64,000 nt of DNA from Pedobacter frigiditerrae (lineage in GTDB: Bacteria > Bacteroidota > Bacteroidia > Sphingobacteriales > Sphingobacteriaceae). The position numbers were made by a program, and so were the translations under genes. The stretch lies in NCBI RefSeq assembly GCF_004331645.1, contig NZ_SJSK01000007.1, forward strand, positions 171,294 to 235,293, in the 5' to 3' direction. The notes under the pieces were generated by a model. It saw nothing but the letters and a program-made list of their open reading frames with translations, made no database searches and was not told the DNA's origin. This document shows, in pieces, positions 1-8,450 of the stretch (position 1 is the stretch's first letter; each line of letters starts with the position of its first letter).

Positions 1-99
1 TTAGATATGGGTAGGTCTGCAACAAATGTTATTGGTAACAGTATTGCAACTGCAGTAGTAAGTAAGTGGGAAGGTGAGTTAACTGGACCACTTGATTAG
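1..99 (+). CDS. Dicarboxylate/amino acid:cation symporter, C-terminal fragment (partial at window edge)
   Basis: An open frame runs from the first base to a TAG at 97-99. Its translation (LDMGRSATNVIGNSIATAVV, then SKWEGEL) matches the conserved last transmembrane region of the DAACS family (GltP/DctA type), where the D-x-x-R-T/S-x-x-N-V motif binds substrate and cation. The family couples proton or sodium entry to uptake of C4-dicarboxylates or acidic amino acids across the inner membrane. Only 32 residues are visible, so the substrate cannot be judged. The start lies outside the window. Confidence 0.8.
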   Translation, partial: LDMGRSATNVIGNSIATAVVSKWEGELTGPLD

Positions 100-264
100 T
101 AAAAATAAATAAGATTGGTAAAATCTCGCTGATGTTCACGGATTTAATCACAGAAAAGAGCAGACGTAGTTTAATAGAAATCTGCGGTTTAAGAAAAGAA
201 TACGAATTCTGCGGAAATCTGCGAGATAATAAGTTAAAATATTTTAAATATATAAATAAGAGAT
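100..264. repeat. Intergenic repeat-like spacer
   Basis: The spacer holds imperfect direct copies of a CTGCGG/ATCTGCG word (178-230). A 7-base inverted pair, ATCTCGC (123-129) and GCGAGAT (221-227), brackets it. This looks like the degenerate intergenic repeats common in Pedobacter-type genomes. No gene or clear promoter is seen. Confidence 0.35.
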
Positions 265-771
265 ATGACGAGTAGAGGAAAAAAGATATTTTTAGCCTTA
301 TCCATTATTGTTCCTTTTGTAATTTATTGCGTTATTTACTACGCACCAATTATTCGCAATGCACCATTTAAGGCTAAGGAATTTGTTTCTTTAGAGTATA
401 AGTGGGGAGCAGGAAACAACTTAGAAAATTCATATAATTCTGCCACAGGCGAATATAGGTATTACAATAATGAAGATTCATTAATTGTAACTAAGGTCAT
501 GTTGACTGAAAGAGATAAAAAATTCTTAGATAGCAATGCTGATGAGCAAGGTTTTTGGAATTTACCAGATGTTGTGGCAAACGATGAAAACGATTTAAAA
601 AATTCGAAGGCTGTACGTTATTTCATGAAGTTTAATTACGAGACAAAATCTAAGGAAGTTACTTATTTGTCTGATTTTAATGGCAACCCTAAAATGAAAG
701 ATGCCGCGGCTCAAATGCAAAAAATCATTGAGCAAAGTATTATTGATGCTGAGGAAAAAGCGAAAAAGTGA
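265..771 (+). CDS. Small membrane-anchored protein of unknown function (paralog 1)
   Basis: This 168-residue protein has one hydrophobic segment at about residues 9-27, preceded by basic residues. The rest is charged and probably periplasmic. It is a clear paralog of the next gene (938-1447): both carry YKWG near residue 46, an N-S-Y-x-S-A-T-G motif near residue 56, a D/N-x-LPDV-x-A-N motif near 100 and a Q-M/L-QKII tail. I do not recognise the family. The tandem copy, same orientation and shared architecture suggest local duplication. The ATG at 265 is chosen because it gives the intact signal-anchor. Confidence 0.75.
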   Translation: MTSRGKKIFLALSIIVPFVIYCVIYYAPIIRNAPFKAKEFVSLEYKWGAGNNLENSYNSATGEYRYYNNEDSLIVTKVMLTERDKKFLDSNADEQGFWNLPDVVANDENDLKNSKAVRYFMKFNYETKSKEVTYLSDFNGNPKMKDAAAQMQKIIEQSIIDAEEKAKK

Positions 772-937
772 GAAGTCCGAAAGTCCGAAGATATTGGAGT
801 TTAGGGTTTTCGACGTTAAGGTTGGGAAATGATGGTTAGTTAAGTTAACAATTATTCTATCCGACTTGTCTTTACTGAATCTGGACTTATCGGACTTTCT
901 GACCAATGAACCATTGAACTACTGAACCATTAAACCA

Positions 938-1447
938 ATGAACTTCATAAAGAAAAACATATCCTTAATTGCTACCGTTGCCGTTATCTTAATTGCTGGG
1001 GTTGGAGGTTACTACTTGATTAATTTAAAACGAGGACCTTATGCTGCTTCAACTTTTATTTCTGTTAGCTATAAATGGGGGGTAGGAGATACGTTAGCAA
1101 ATAGTTATCATTCTGCCACAGGCGATTATCAATACTTGGACAACAGAGATCAGCTTGTTAAAAAAGTGGTCAAGCTTCGTAGTAATAACATCATCTTTAT
1201 TCACAGTAAGGCAAATGAACTTGATATCTGGAGCTTGCCTGATGTAATTGCCAATAAAAACGAAGACTTAAATAGTAAAAAAGTCTTACGGTATGAAATG
1301 GTTTTTAACTACGAAAAGAAGACAAAAAAAATTGTTTTAATGACAGATTATGATGAAGATATAGCTGTTGCAGATAGGGCAGATCAACTTCAAAAAATAA
1401 TCAAGCAGACCATTGATGAGGTTGAAGATAGGTATGCTAAACCTTAA
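938..1447 (+). CDS. Small membrane-anchored protein of unknown function (paralog 2)
   Basis: This 169-residue protein has an N-terminal signal-anchor at about residues 8-28. Its soluble domain parallels that of the preceding gene: SYKWGVGDTLANSYHSATG here against EYKWGAGNNLENSYNSATG there. The C-terminal D-Q-LQKII-K region is also shared. The function is unknown. The 166-base spacer between the copies has no gene but contains a tandem set of short CCGA/CCGAAAGT-like and TGAACCA words (772-932), so the two are probably separately transcribed. The pair is probably an ancient duplication rather than a recent one, because the DNA has diverged strongly. Confidence 0.75.
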   Translation: MNFIKKNISLIATVAVILIAGVGGYYLINLKRGPYAASTFISVSYKWGVGDTLANSYHSATGDYQYLDNRDQLVKKVVKLRSNNIIFIHSKANELDIWSLPDVIANKNEDLNSKKVLRYEMVFNYEKKTKKIVLMTDYDEDIAVADRADQLQKIIKQTIDEVEDRYAKP

Positions 1448-1517
1448 GAGGTTTTTTGGATCGTTACTCACCATAGAAATAATTTTAGCATCAAGAAATT
1501 TGAAACATATAAGAGAT

Positions 1518-1551
1518 TATAAGTGCATATAAGTTTGCACACTCACTTATA
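1518..1551. repeat. Inverted repeat in the spacer upstream of blaI
   Basis: TATAAGTG (1518-1525) and CACTTATA (1544-1551) form an 8-base inverted repeat around an 18-base loop. Further ATATAAG words lie nearby. It sits in the 245-base spacer 1448-1692, which contains no gene. It may be an intergenic repeat remnant or a weak terminator for the gene ending at 1447. There is no T-run. Confidence 0.35.
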
Positions 1552-1643
1552 TTCCGAAACAGAACGTGAAAACTGTTTATCTTTTGTCTTTGGGTATGTA
1601 TTTTATCTTCAAAGGATTACTTAACATATCTTAACATTTTCAG

Positions 1644-1688
1644 TTTGTTAAATCATTTAATATTTCGTATATTTACGATATATTCGTA
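1644..1688 (+). promoter_or_regulatory. blaI-M56 promoter with overlapping TCGTA operator
   Basis: A Bacteroidota-like promoter can be read as TTTG (1644-1647), a 20-base gap, then TATATTTA (1668-1675), one base off TAnnTTTG. The -7 box lies inside a three-half-site operator: TCGTA (1665-1669), 4 bases, TACGA (1674-1678), 5 bases, TCGTA (1684-1688). A bound repressor would block this promoter. The same half-sites with the same spacing occur at 9454-9477 before the GLPGLI operon. BlaI/MecI repressors are known to bind short palindromes over their own promoters. Assigning this site to the adjacent BlaI is inference. Confidence 0.65.
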
Positions 1689-1692
1689 AATA

Positions 1693-2055
1693 ATGGAGAA
1701 GTTAACACTACAGGAAGAAGAAGCGATGTTGGCCATTTGGCAAGTTGGTGCAGGGTTTATTAAAGACTTTATGGATGCAATGCCAGAGCCAAAACCGCCC
1801 TATACAACTTTAGCATCAACCGTAAAAAATCTAGAACGTAAAGGTTTCCTTAAGAGCGAGCGTTATGCAAATGCTAATCGTTACAGTGCAAAAGTTAAGG
1901 AAGCGGAGTATAAAAAACGTTTCATGAATGGCTTTGTAAATAATTATTTCCAAAGTTCTTATAAAGAATTAGTTGCCTTTTTTGCAAAGGATAACAAGAT
2001 CAGTGCAGATGAATTGAAAGAAATAATCAATCTAATCGAGAACCCAAAAAAATAA
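1693..2055 (+). CDS. BlaI/MecI-family transcriptional repressor
   Basis: This 120-residue protein has the winged-helix layout of the penicillinase-repressor family. A helix-turn-helix covers about residues 4-45, with L-T-x-x-E-E-x-x-L near the start. The Y-T-T-L-A-S-T-V-K-N-L-E-R-K-G recognition helix and wing are at about 38-53, followed by a helical dimerisation tail. In this family an M56 membrane peptidase inactivates the repressor on sensing a signal, and that partner follows after a 4-base gap. Length is typical for the family (about 120-125). The operator at 1665-1688 overlaps its promoter, so autorepression is likely. The regulon may include the GLPGLI operon (shared operator). Confidence 0.88.
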   Translation: MEKLTLQEEEAMLAIWQVGAGFIKDFMDAMPEPKPPYTTLASTVKNLERKGFLKSERYANANRYSAKVKEAEYKKRFMNGFVNNYFQSSYKELVAFFAKDNKISADELKEIINLIENPKK

Positions 2056-2059
2056 GGTC

Positions 2060-3535
2060 ATGCCACATTTTTTTATCATTCTGCTTAAGATAAATCTGGT
2101 GCTCATTTTATTTGCAGCAGCTTATTATCTTATTCTTCGCCGCTTAACATTTTATGTGATTAATCGCATTTTTTTGGCATTTGGTATTCTTTTCGGCACC
2201 ATTTATCCTTTTATAGATTTAACTGATTTTTTTCATAAACAAAGTCCACAAGTAGCAGCCCTTGTACCAGAAGTGAAACAGTTGGTGCCAACTAGTTTTA
2301 TTGACCAATATTGGCAATGGATTGCTGCATTGTTTTATGTTGGTGTATTTGTAATGGCTTTTAGGTTAATTGTTCAATTTGTTTCCCTTTACAGCATGCA
2401 TAAAAAGTCTGCTCCAGGTTCTGTGGCAAACTTTGAAGTAAGGATTTTAAATGAACCAGTTAGTCCGTTCTCATTCTGGCAAACTGTTTACATCAACCCA
2501 TCTTTACATCAAGAAAGAGAATTACAAACCATTTTAGAGCATGAGCAGATTCACGTTAAGGAATGGCACTCGTTGGATATTATTTTGGCAGAATTAAGCG
2601 TGGTTTTTTATTGGTTTAATCCAGGGGTTTGGCTAATGAAAAAGGCTGTTAAAGAAAACTTAGAGTTTATAACGGATGAGAAAATCTTAAAAAAAGGTGT
2701 AGATAAAAAAGCCTATCAATACAGTCTGTTAGATGTTGGGAATTTAGTTCCAGCCGTAGAAATTGTAAATAACTTTAACCTTTCTGATTTAAAGAAACGC
2801 ATAAAAATGATGAATGCTAAACGTTCATCTAAATTAACTTTAAGTCGTTACATGTTCGTTTTGCCTGTTTTATTGTTAACCACATTGGCCTTTACGGTTT
2901 CTAAAAAAGATGTTAAAAAACACCTTGCTCCAATAAAACAAGCATTAATTTATGCAAGAATTATAGAAAAAGACGAAACTCCGATAGTTGAGAAAAAGCA
3001 AATTGTTAAAAAGAAATCTGCTGTTAAAACAATTGATATTATTAAGGATACCGCCTCCTTAAAGTTTGATTTTATAGTAAATACCATTAATATCATAACA
3101 GATTCTGCCTATTCATCTTTACCAGATCTAACCCCAGAAAAAGCCTTTATTATTGCAAGAAAGGGAGAGTTGCCGGCTAATATAAAAGGGAGAGTTTCTG
3201 GAATGTTTATGCTCAAAACAGATTCTTTAAGTGATAATGGAGAACCAAAAATTGAAAATATATCTATTAGGTTGCATGGTACAGAATTACCTAAAACGCT
3301 TGCCGGAAAACCTCATGCTGAAACGGTTATTGTTAGGGGTTTTAAAACAGGCACAAAATTACCAGATAGTGCAATGAAGAGAACAAACGCTACTATTTTT
3401 TTAAATGGACAAAAAATTAGTCAAGAAGATTTCAATAAAGTAAATCCATCTGAAATAAAGAATGTAACCATTCAAAGAAGTAAATCTTTAGATGAGGTTA
3501 GTGTTGTAGGATATGGCAAAAAAACTAATCCATAA
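2060..3535 (+). CDS. M56-family (BlaR1/MecR1-like) membrane metallopeptidase with plug-like C-terminus
   Basis: This 491-residue inner-membrane protein has hydrophobic segments at about residues 5-25, 35-52, 85-110 and 264-281. The zinc-protease motif H-E-Q-I-H is at 161-165, and a second acidic motif E-N-L-E-F-I-T-D-E follows at about 199-207, as in M56 peptidases. The region after the last membrane segment is not a penicillin-binding sensor. It ends in a segment resembling a TonB-receptor plug (IFLNGQKIS, NPSEIKNVTI) and closes with L-D-E-V-S-V-V-G-Y-G-K, very like the TonB-box region of SusC proteins. It probably senses an envelope signal and releases the BlaI-like repressor. The signal is unlikely to be a beta-lactam. 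Confidence 0.85.
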   Translation: MPHFFIILLKINLVLILFAAAYYLILRRLTFYVINRIFLAFGILFGTIYPFIDLTDFFHKQSPQVAALVPEVKQLVPTSFIDQYWQWIAALFYVGVFVMAFRLIVQFVSLYSMHKKSAPGSVANFEVRILNEPVSPFSFWQTVYINPSLHQERELQTILEHEQIHVKEWHSLDIILAELSVVFYWFNPGVWLMKKAVKENLEFITDEKILKKGVDKKAYQYSLLDVGNLVPAVEIVNNFNLSDLKKRIKMMNAKRSSKLTLSRYMFVLPVLLLTTLAFTVSKKDVKKHLAPIKQALIYARIIEKDETPIVEKKQIVKKKSAVKTIDIIKDTASLKFDFIVNTINIITDSAYSSLPDLTPEKAFIIARKGELPANIKGRVSGMFMLKTDSLSDNGEPKIENISIRLHGTELPKTLAGKPHAETVIVRGFKTGTKLPDSAMKRTNATIFLNGQKISQEDFNKVNPSEIKNVTIQRSKSLDEVSVVGYGKKTNP

Positions 3536-3559
3536 AATTAACCTGTATTATTAGTAAGT

Positions 3560-3580
3560 ATTCCCAATCAAGTTGGGAAT
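3560..3580. repeat. Palindromic intergenic repeat (ATTCCCAA family)
   Basis: ATTCCCAA and TTGGGAAT surround a 5-base loop and are followed by GACG. The element lies between convergent genes ending at 3535 and 3609, so it could act as a terminator. A sister copy with ATACCCAA/TTGGGTAT is at 63588-63608. Confidence 0.55.
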
Positions 3581-3608
3581 GACGACTTTTCAAAATATTA
3601 TTCACGGA

Positions 3609-4187
3609 TTATAATATGTTTTTTAGCTTGATGTATTGTAAAAGCATAATTGTCTTGGCGTCCTTTATTTCGCCATTATCTAATAGCTGCATTGCCTCAT
3701 CAATCGGTAGTTCTAAAACTTCTATGTTTTCTTCTTCCCCTTCTGCACCACCACCATCATTAATTTTCATTTCATTTGAATACTCGGCGATGAAAAAATA
3801 AAGCTTTTCGGTAACTGAACCGGGTGACATGTAGACTTCATAAATTTTACGAACGTCCTTAATTTTATAACCAGTTTCTTCTTCGGTTTCGCGTTTAATG
3901 CAATCTTCTGGATTGTCTTTATCTAATAAACCAGCACAAGCTTCTATCAACATTCCATCTTCATTACCATTTACAAATGTTGGCAATCTAAATTGTTTGG
4001 TTAAAATTACGGTTTGCTGAGTGGTGTTATAGAGTAAAATTGCTGCACCATTGCCTCTGTCGTAAACTTCACGTGTTTGTTGTTGATGAGTTCCATCCTT
4101 TTTTAAGTACTCATAAGTTAGTTTTTTAAGGATATACCAATTGTCTGAAAGCAGCTCTGTTTTTAAAATTTTTACGTCTTTTATCAT
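3609..4187 (-). CDS. nudK: NUDIX hydrolase, GDP-mannose pyrophosphatase NudK-like
   Basis: This 192-residue protein carries the Nudix signature around residues 86-107 (GLLDKDNPEDCIKRE, then TEEETGY), including the metal-binding R-E-x-x-E-E-x-G core. The flanking Y-M-S-P-G-S-V-T-E loop and the acidic G-G-G-A-E-G-E-E-E-N-I-E-V motif near 145-157 are characteristic of NudK, which hydrolyses GDP-mannose. The length matches the family (about 191). It is a cytosolic housekeeping enzyme, possibly controlling sugar-nucleotide levels. It stands alone between a convergent neighbour and a long non-coding stretch, so it is probably monocistronic. Confidence 0.85.
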   Translation of the reverse strand: MIKDVKILKTELLSDNWYILKKLTYEYLKKDGTHQQQTREVYDRGNGAAILLYNTTQQTVILTKQFRLPTFVNGNEDGMLIEACAGLLDKDNPEDCIKRETEEETGYKIKDVRKIYEVYMSPGSVTEKLYFFIAEYSNEMKINDGGGAEGEEENIEVLELPIDEAMQLLDNGEIKDAKTIMLLQYIKLKNIL

Positions 4188-4367
4188 CGTTATTTAATTG
4201 CGTTAAATGTAGTAAAGTTTAAAGTTTTTTGCAGCGATTTTTTACCACAGATGCACACAGATAAACACTGATTAATACATCTGTTTTTTAACTATGCAAG
4301 GAAACCATGAATAGTTTTCCTATCCTGTGTATCATAAACCTGACCGAAGCGCAAAACCCACAGACGG

Positions 4368-4383
4368 TCCCGATTTATCGGGA
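4368..4383. repeat. TCCCGAT...ATCGGGA palindromic repeat, copy 1
   Basis: A perfect 16-base palindrome (TCCCGATTTATCGGGA apart from its central bases). It is followed about 20 bases later by GCAAAGGGCAGGAC. Sister palindromes lie at 8395-8412, 12093-12110 and 13281-13297. Confidence 0.6.
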
Positions 4384-4632
4384 GAGGCGAGGATTTGTAG
4401 CAAAGGGCAGGACTGACGTTGAAATGGAATACTTTACTTGCTTTTCCAAAGGTTCCCGCAGATGACACTGATTGCGCAGGTTGTATTTTAATACGTTTTA
4501 TTAAGATTGAGAATTGTTGCTCAGTTCTTATCAGCGGTTTAGCAAGTAGTACTTGTTCTGTGTCTTTTCTGCGTAAACTGTTTAATCGCAGATGGGAGCC
4601 GAGAAATAAATTCAGGGTGACGGATGTGTAGG

Positions 4633-4667
4633 AAAAAAAGCCCTTCAACTTTACAGTTTCAGGGCTT
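4633..4667 (-). terminator. Rho-independent terminator of the GLPGLI/receptor operon
   Basis: Read on the minus strand, AAGCCCT (4667-4661) and AGGGCTT (4644-4638) pair around a 16-base loop and run into seven or more T residues (4639-4633). It lies about 60 bases beyond the receptor stop at 4729, so it closes that transcript. Confidence 0.75.
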
Positions 4668-4728
4668 CTCCATTGTTTGTGTGGTTTATTAACTATTAAC
4701 TATTATTTCGCCCATCCAGGCTAATAAC

Positions 4729-7377
4729 CTAAAAATTAAATGTTGCTTTCATCATTGCTACTCTTCCTGGAATATAATAAGTGCCTGATGAAAAAGAGTT
4801 GGCCGAAAGGTAATTGGCTTCAAATTTTTTGATGTTTGCCAAGTTTGTTACACCAAATTCTAAATCTGTTTTTAATTTTTGAACTCTGTACCTCACATTG
4901 AAATCAGCGAATAGATATTTTAGATCTGGTTGTGTAGTTTGATGTGTAAATATATGCTCCGCAGACAAAGTCATGAATACGCTTTTAAACGCTGTTGCAG
5001 TTATCGATGATTGCTGTCTAAGTTGTTGATTGTTGTTTTTTATTGCACTTGCACTGGTGGTTTTATTGGTGCTAATGGCATAAGTGGCATTGTAAGACCA
5101 ATTGATGAAGTTATTTATCTTAGAATCGATCCCTGCTTTATATGCTAGAGATTGAGAAGTGAAAGGTAATAATTCGTTGTTTTGCAATTGCTCAAATGTG
5201 GCTTGGTTAAAACTTGCACCAACGTTTACTGTACTTCTTAAGTTGAAAAGATATTTACTTGCATTTGCAGCAAAAGCTAAGCTTTTCATGTCGTTTGGCA
5301 ATGATATAACTACCCGTTGTTGAATGTTGTTAGATAGATTATAAGATGATATGGTATTTACGGTAGAAGTGGTATAATTTGCGCTTAGGTTAAAGAAAAA
5401 CATTTGCATCGCCTTGCGGAAATTAAAAGCTCCTCCAACAGATTGAGATTTACTTTCTGTTATTGGGGCATCATTTGCAAATAATGATCGGTAGTTCTTT
5501 AAAATGGTTCCAAGATAAACATCATCAATACCACCTAAGCTGTTGTTAAAGCTATAACTAGCAGTTACGTAATTTTCTATACCTGTTTGGTATTTAAGGC
5601 TTAATGATGGATTTACAAATATCCTGTTCAAATTTTTATCTAAGCCTTTGGTTTCATCGGCATAGCTGATGTAATTGTAACTTATAGGTAAACCAAGGCT
5701 TGCTTTAAAGTTGCCAGAGTTGTATTCGTAAGTGGCATCGGTATAGAATTTACTTTTTAACCACGCTAGATTATTGGTCATTTGAGATGATACCAATTCA
5801 GTACTTCCGCTATTTTGTACACGATACAATTCTGAGCCTAACTCTTGATGTTGTACATTAAAGCCAACTCTATAAGTCTGCGTAAATTTGTTTTTTACAA
5901 AAGCAAATGCTGTGTAATTGTTGGTATACCAAGTAGGTAATTTCACATACTGATTTAGACCTGCAAACGGTTGGTTATTGTTTAATATGGCTTCATTTAG
6001 CCCTGGATTAATGTTTAATACCTCAGGTTGGGTTGTTCTACTGATGAAAGAGAAAAAATTAAAGGTGTTTTCTGATTTTAATTTTTTACGATAACTCAAC
6101 TCATTAGAGATCTCAAAGTTTTTCTGGCTTAAAGCTTGGTTTGCGCCAATCCCATTAGTAACTATACTAGAAGCGGTGTTATTTAAACTGTAATTGGTAA
6201 CTAGGTTATTGCTGAAATAATGGTCATCAGCATTAGCCAAAACATTTAATTTAGCTTGAAACTTTTGGGGATTAATTGCGTTTTGTTGCAGTTCGTTATA
6301 AGTAATTGTTTGACCAGAAAGATATGTCTCAGAGAATTTACTGTATTGTTGGTCTCTTTGGTCGTACAGATAGGCAACATTTGCTTTTACTTGCAACTCC
6401 TCGCTAAACTTATACAGGTTATTTAAGTTTGCCAATCCGGCCTTATTAAATAATGTTCTTTTTTGTGGTAGGGTAGGTACACCCGCCGCACCTGCAGAAA
6501 GAAAACCACTAGGTTTATCATTACCTGAATTAAATGGATTAAAAGATGTTAAATCTATACCTGGATCTATGCCAACATTATTTCCCTTAAGGTTATTGAT
6601 GAATTTTGTTTTCTTTTTAAACATCATGGCGTTGGCATTACCATCAAACCGATCTGGAGTACCTAAACCAGCTCTTATGTCGCCCATCACTTTTAATTTA
6701 GCTTCATCTTTCATTACTAAATTTAGAGCCACGTCGTCACTCATGTTGTTTTTACGGAGCATTTTTATAGGTTGGTCTTTTTCTATCACTTGCACTTTAT
6801 CTACAGCACCCTGAGGGATGCTTTTGGTACCAATACTGTATTTATCATCCAAAACATTGTCTCCATCAATGTAAAGTGCAGAAATTCCCTTGCCGTTGTA
6901 ACTAACTTTGCCATCTTCACTCACCTCAATGCCTGGCATTTTTTTAAGTACATCGCCAATTGATCTATCTTGTTTGTCGGCAAAATCAGAAGTTTTATAG
7001 CTCAGGGTATCACCATTTACACTCAGGGCAGGGCGATTTTTTACAACTACTGTTTTGAGGTTAATCTCGCTATCTTTCATTACTAAATCGTAAACTTTAG
7101 CTAAGTCGGTAACCACCATGATTTTTTTCTCATAGCCAATAGTTGTTGCTTCTATAGTTAAATCCTTGTTTTCTTCGGTAAATGATAAAGTGAAGTTTCC
7201 TTTATCATCCGTTCTTGTAAAACTTAAGATGTTGCCTTCCTTGTCTTTTAAATTTACATTGGCAGATACGACAGGGGCTCCTTTTGTATCTTTAACCTTT
7301 CCCTTAATTTGTTTCTGCGCAAAGGCGGATGCAAATCCAAATAAGAAAAATGATAGGGTGATGATTAAGGCTCTCAT
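4729..7377 (-). CDS. Outer-membrane receptor with carboxypeptidase-like regulatory domain and TonB-type plug
   Basis: This 882-residue protein has a signal peptide (about 1-20, ending F-A-S-A-F-A-Q). A CarboxypepD_reg-like beta-sandwich (about 22-108) starts with Q-I-K-G-K-V-K-D-T-K-G. A plug domain (about 110-220) contains Y-K-T-S-D-F-A and G-D-V-L-K-K-M-P-G-I-E-V. A long beta-barrel ends in aromatic M-K-A-T-F-N-F. It is shorter than SusC and has no SusD partner, so it belongs with the smaller TonB-dependent or OMP_b-brl_3-like receptors often found beside GLPGLI genes. Its ATG overlaps the stop of the upstream GLPGLI gene by 4 bases, so the two are translationally coupled. The ligand is unknown. 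A terminator follows at 4633-4667. Confidence 0.85.
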   Translation of the reverse strand: MRALIITLSFFLFGFASAFAQKQIKGKVKDTKGAPVVSANVNLKDKEGNILSFTRTDDKGNFTLSFTEENKDLTIEATTIGYEKKIMVVTDLAKVYDLVMKDSEINLKTVVVKNRPALSVNGDTLSYKTSDFADKQDRSIGDVLKKMPGIEVSEDGKVSYNGKGISALYIDGDNVLDDKYSIGTKSIPQGAVDKVQVIEKDQPIKMLRKNNMSDDVALNLVMKDEAKLKVMGDIRAGLGTPDRFDGNANAMMFKKKTKFINNLKGNNVGIDPGIDLTSFNPFNSGNDKPSGFLSAGAAGVPTLPQKRTLFNKAGLANLNNLYKFSEELQVKANVAYLYDQRDQQYSKFSETYLSGQTITYNELQQNAINPQKFQAKLNVLANADDHYFSNNLVTNYSLNNTASSIVTNGIGANQALSQKNFEISNELSYRKKLKSENTFNFFSFISRTTQPEVLNINPGLNEAILNNNQPFAGLNQYVKLPTWYTNNYTAFAFVKNKFTQTYRVGFNVQHQELGSELYRVQNSGSTELVSSQMTNNLAWLKSKFYTDATYEYNSGNFKASLGLPISYNYISYADETKGLDKNLNRIFVNPSLSLKYQTGIENYVTASYSFNNSLGGIDDVYLGTILKNYRSLFANDAPITESKSQSVGGAFNFRKAMQMFFFNLSANYTTSTVNTISSYNLSNNIQQRVVISLPNDMKSLAFAANASKYLFNLRSTVNVGASFNQATFEQLQNNELLPFTSQSLAYKAGIDSKINNFINWSYNATYAISTNKTTSASAIKNNNQQLRQQSSITATAFKSVFMTLSAEHIFTHQTTQPDLKYLFADFNVRYRVQKLKTDLEFGVTNLANIKKFEANYLSANSFSSGTYYIPGRVAMMKATFNF

Positions 7378-8339
7378 TTTGTTTCAGGTAATTCAATAGG
7401 ATTATTAACTACAATTTTAATGGGAGCACCACCACCTGTACCTCCAACAGTTCTTCTTATGCCTGTTCCGGCAGCCATTGTAACTCCTTGAGCAGCCATT
7501 TGTGCATTCATGAATCCTTGTGGATCTTTATCTCTGGCTTCTTTAAGCTTATCTAATTCTTTTCTAGTGGTTTTTACAGCATCTGCTGGAAGTTTAACTT
7601 CTGCGCCTAAATAAGTTGTGCCCACATCTAAGCCTACAATTTTTACAGTACCAGGACCACCGCCTGGAACATTTATTTTTGGATCATTTTTAGCAGCCGC
7701 TTTTACATCTTCTTCTTTTACATTTTCAAAACCAGCAAATTTGAATTGAACTGTTCTGGTTTCGTCATAAGCTTCAACAATTAATCCAGGTAGGCCATTT
7801 AATTTCCAAGGTCCGCTTTGAAAAGGTAGGTCAGGAGCAAACCAAGCCGTCCAGTTTCTGCCTTTAAAATGAGCCGTAGCTTTTTGACAATGGACACCTG
7901 ACAGACTTGTGGTGTCTTTAGCTATCTTCCAGCCTATTTTAGGTACATCTTCTTCAACCAAGTAATTGGTAACCAAACGCTCTTTTGTATAAAACTTATT
8001 TTCATTTACAAAATAGAAATAATCAAGGTCTGATACTCGGTTTGAACCTGTTCTATTGATATTGATGCTGAAATTATTAGAACCAGCTTGGTTTTTCATC
8101 TGTTCTGCAATGGCTTTTTGGGTTTCTAAATCACGATTTATTTTATCGTAACTGGTGTAAACAGAAGCGTTTTTGCCAATAACCAAGAGCATATTCTCCG
8201 TATAGGGTTTATCTTTTTGTGTGGTGTCTTGTAGGTGCGTAAAGCTATATCTTACTCTTGCTAAAGCTTTGTCTGGATTTTGTGCAAAGGCAGCTACTGT
8301 AGTTGCCAATGCTAAAAAAGTGGTTAAAAAGGTTTTCAT
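7374..8339 (-). CDS. GLPGLI family protein (copy 2 of operon)
   Basis: This 321-residue exported protein has a signal peptide (about 1-20, ending V-A-A-F-A-Q). The family-defining motif G-P-W-K-L-N-G-L-P-G-L-I-V-E-A-Y is at about residues 180-196. A C-x-K-A motif and W-T-A-W-F-A-P-D-L-P-F precede it. GLPGLI proteins are a Bacteroidota-specific set of unknown role, typically next to a receptor as here. The stop overlaps the receptor start by 4 bases. The paralog at 8451-9425 is similar along its whole length, so this is a tandem duplication. The spacer to that paralog holds a palindromic repeat (8395-8412). Confidence 0.88.
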   Translation of the reverse strand: MKTFLTTFLALATTVAAFAQNPDKALARVRYSFTHLQDTTQKDKPYTENMLLVIGKNASVYTSYDKINRDLETQKAIAEQMKNQAGSNNFSININRTGSNRVSDLDYFYFVNENKFYTKERLVTNYLVEEDVPKIGWKIAKDTTSLSGVHCQKATAHFKGRNWTAWFAPDLPFQSGPWKLNGLPGLIVEAYDETRTVQFKFAGFENVKEEDVKAAAKNDPKINVPGGGPGTVKIVGLDVGTTYLGAEVKLPADAVKTTRKELDKLKEARDKDPQGFMNAQMAAQGVTMAAGTGIRRTVGGTGGGAPIKIVVNNPIELPETK

Positions 8340-8394
8340 GTTATGTTTGTTTGGTTTTTTAATATTTTATTTATTGGCGCCTCTTTCCCGTGCA

Positions 8395-8412
8395 TCCCGA
8401 TAGCTATCGGGA
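8395..8412. repeat. TCCCGAT...ATCGGGA palindromic repeat, copy 2
   Basis: A perfect 18-base palindrome, TCCCGATAGCTATCGGGA. It sits in the 111-base gap between the two GLPGLI genes, followed by GACGAGCTGGCAATGACG. The core is identical to the copy at 12093-12110. It could form a hairpin within the operon transcript and set the ratio of upstream to downstream message. Confidence 0.65.
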
Positions 8413-8450
8413 CGAGCTGGCAATGACGCTAACTAAAGCCAAGTCATTTC

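Larger units (their letters stand above)
4188..4728. other. Gene-free stretch with degenerate repeats and a terminator
   Basis: No convincing gene is seen in these 541 bases. The open frames here run through repeat-like sequence and have no family resemblance. From left to right it holds the promoter side of the NUDIX gene, a CCACAGATGCACACAGATAA word near 4235, and the hairpin TCCCGAT...ATCGGGA at 4368-4383 followed by AAAGGGCAGGAC. A minus-strand terminator lies at 4633-4667, and a tandem TTAACTA repeat near 4690. The block looks like piled-up intergenic repeat remnants. Confidence 0.6.

Noticed and set aside
1693..3535. Beta-lactam resistance regulatory pair
   Set aside because: No beta-lactamase or penicillin-binding domain is nearby, and the M56 protein lacks a penicillin-sensing C-terminal domain.
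4292..4648. Minus-strand open frame of 118 codons
   Set aside because: It runs through palindromic repeat and terminator sequence, shows no family resemblance or plausible domain, and has no start context.
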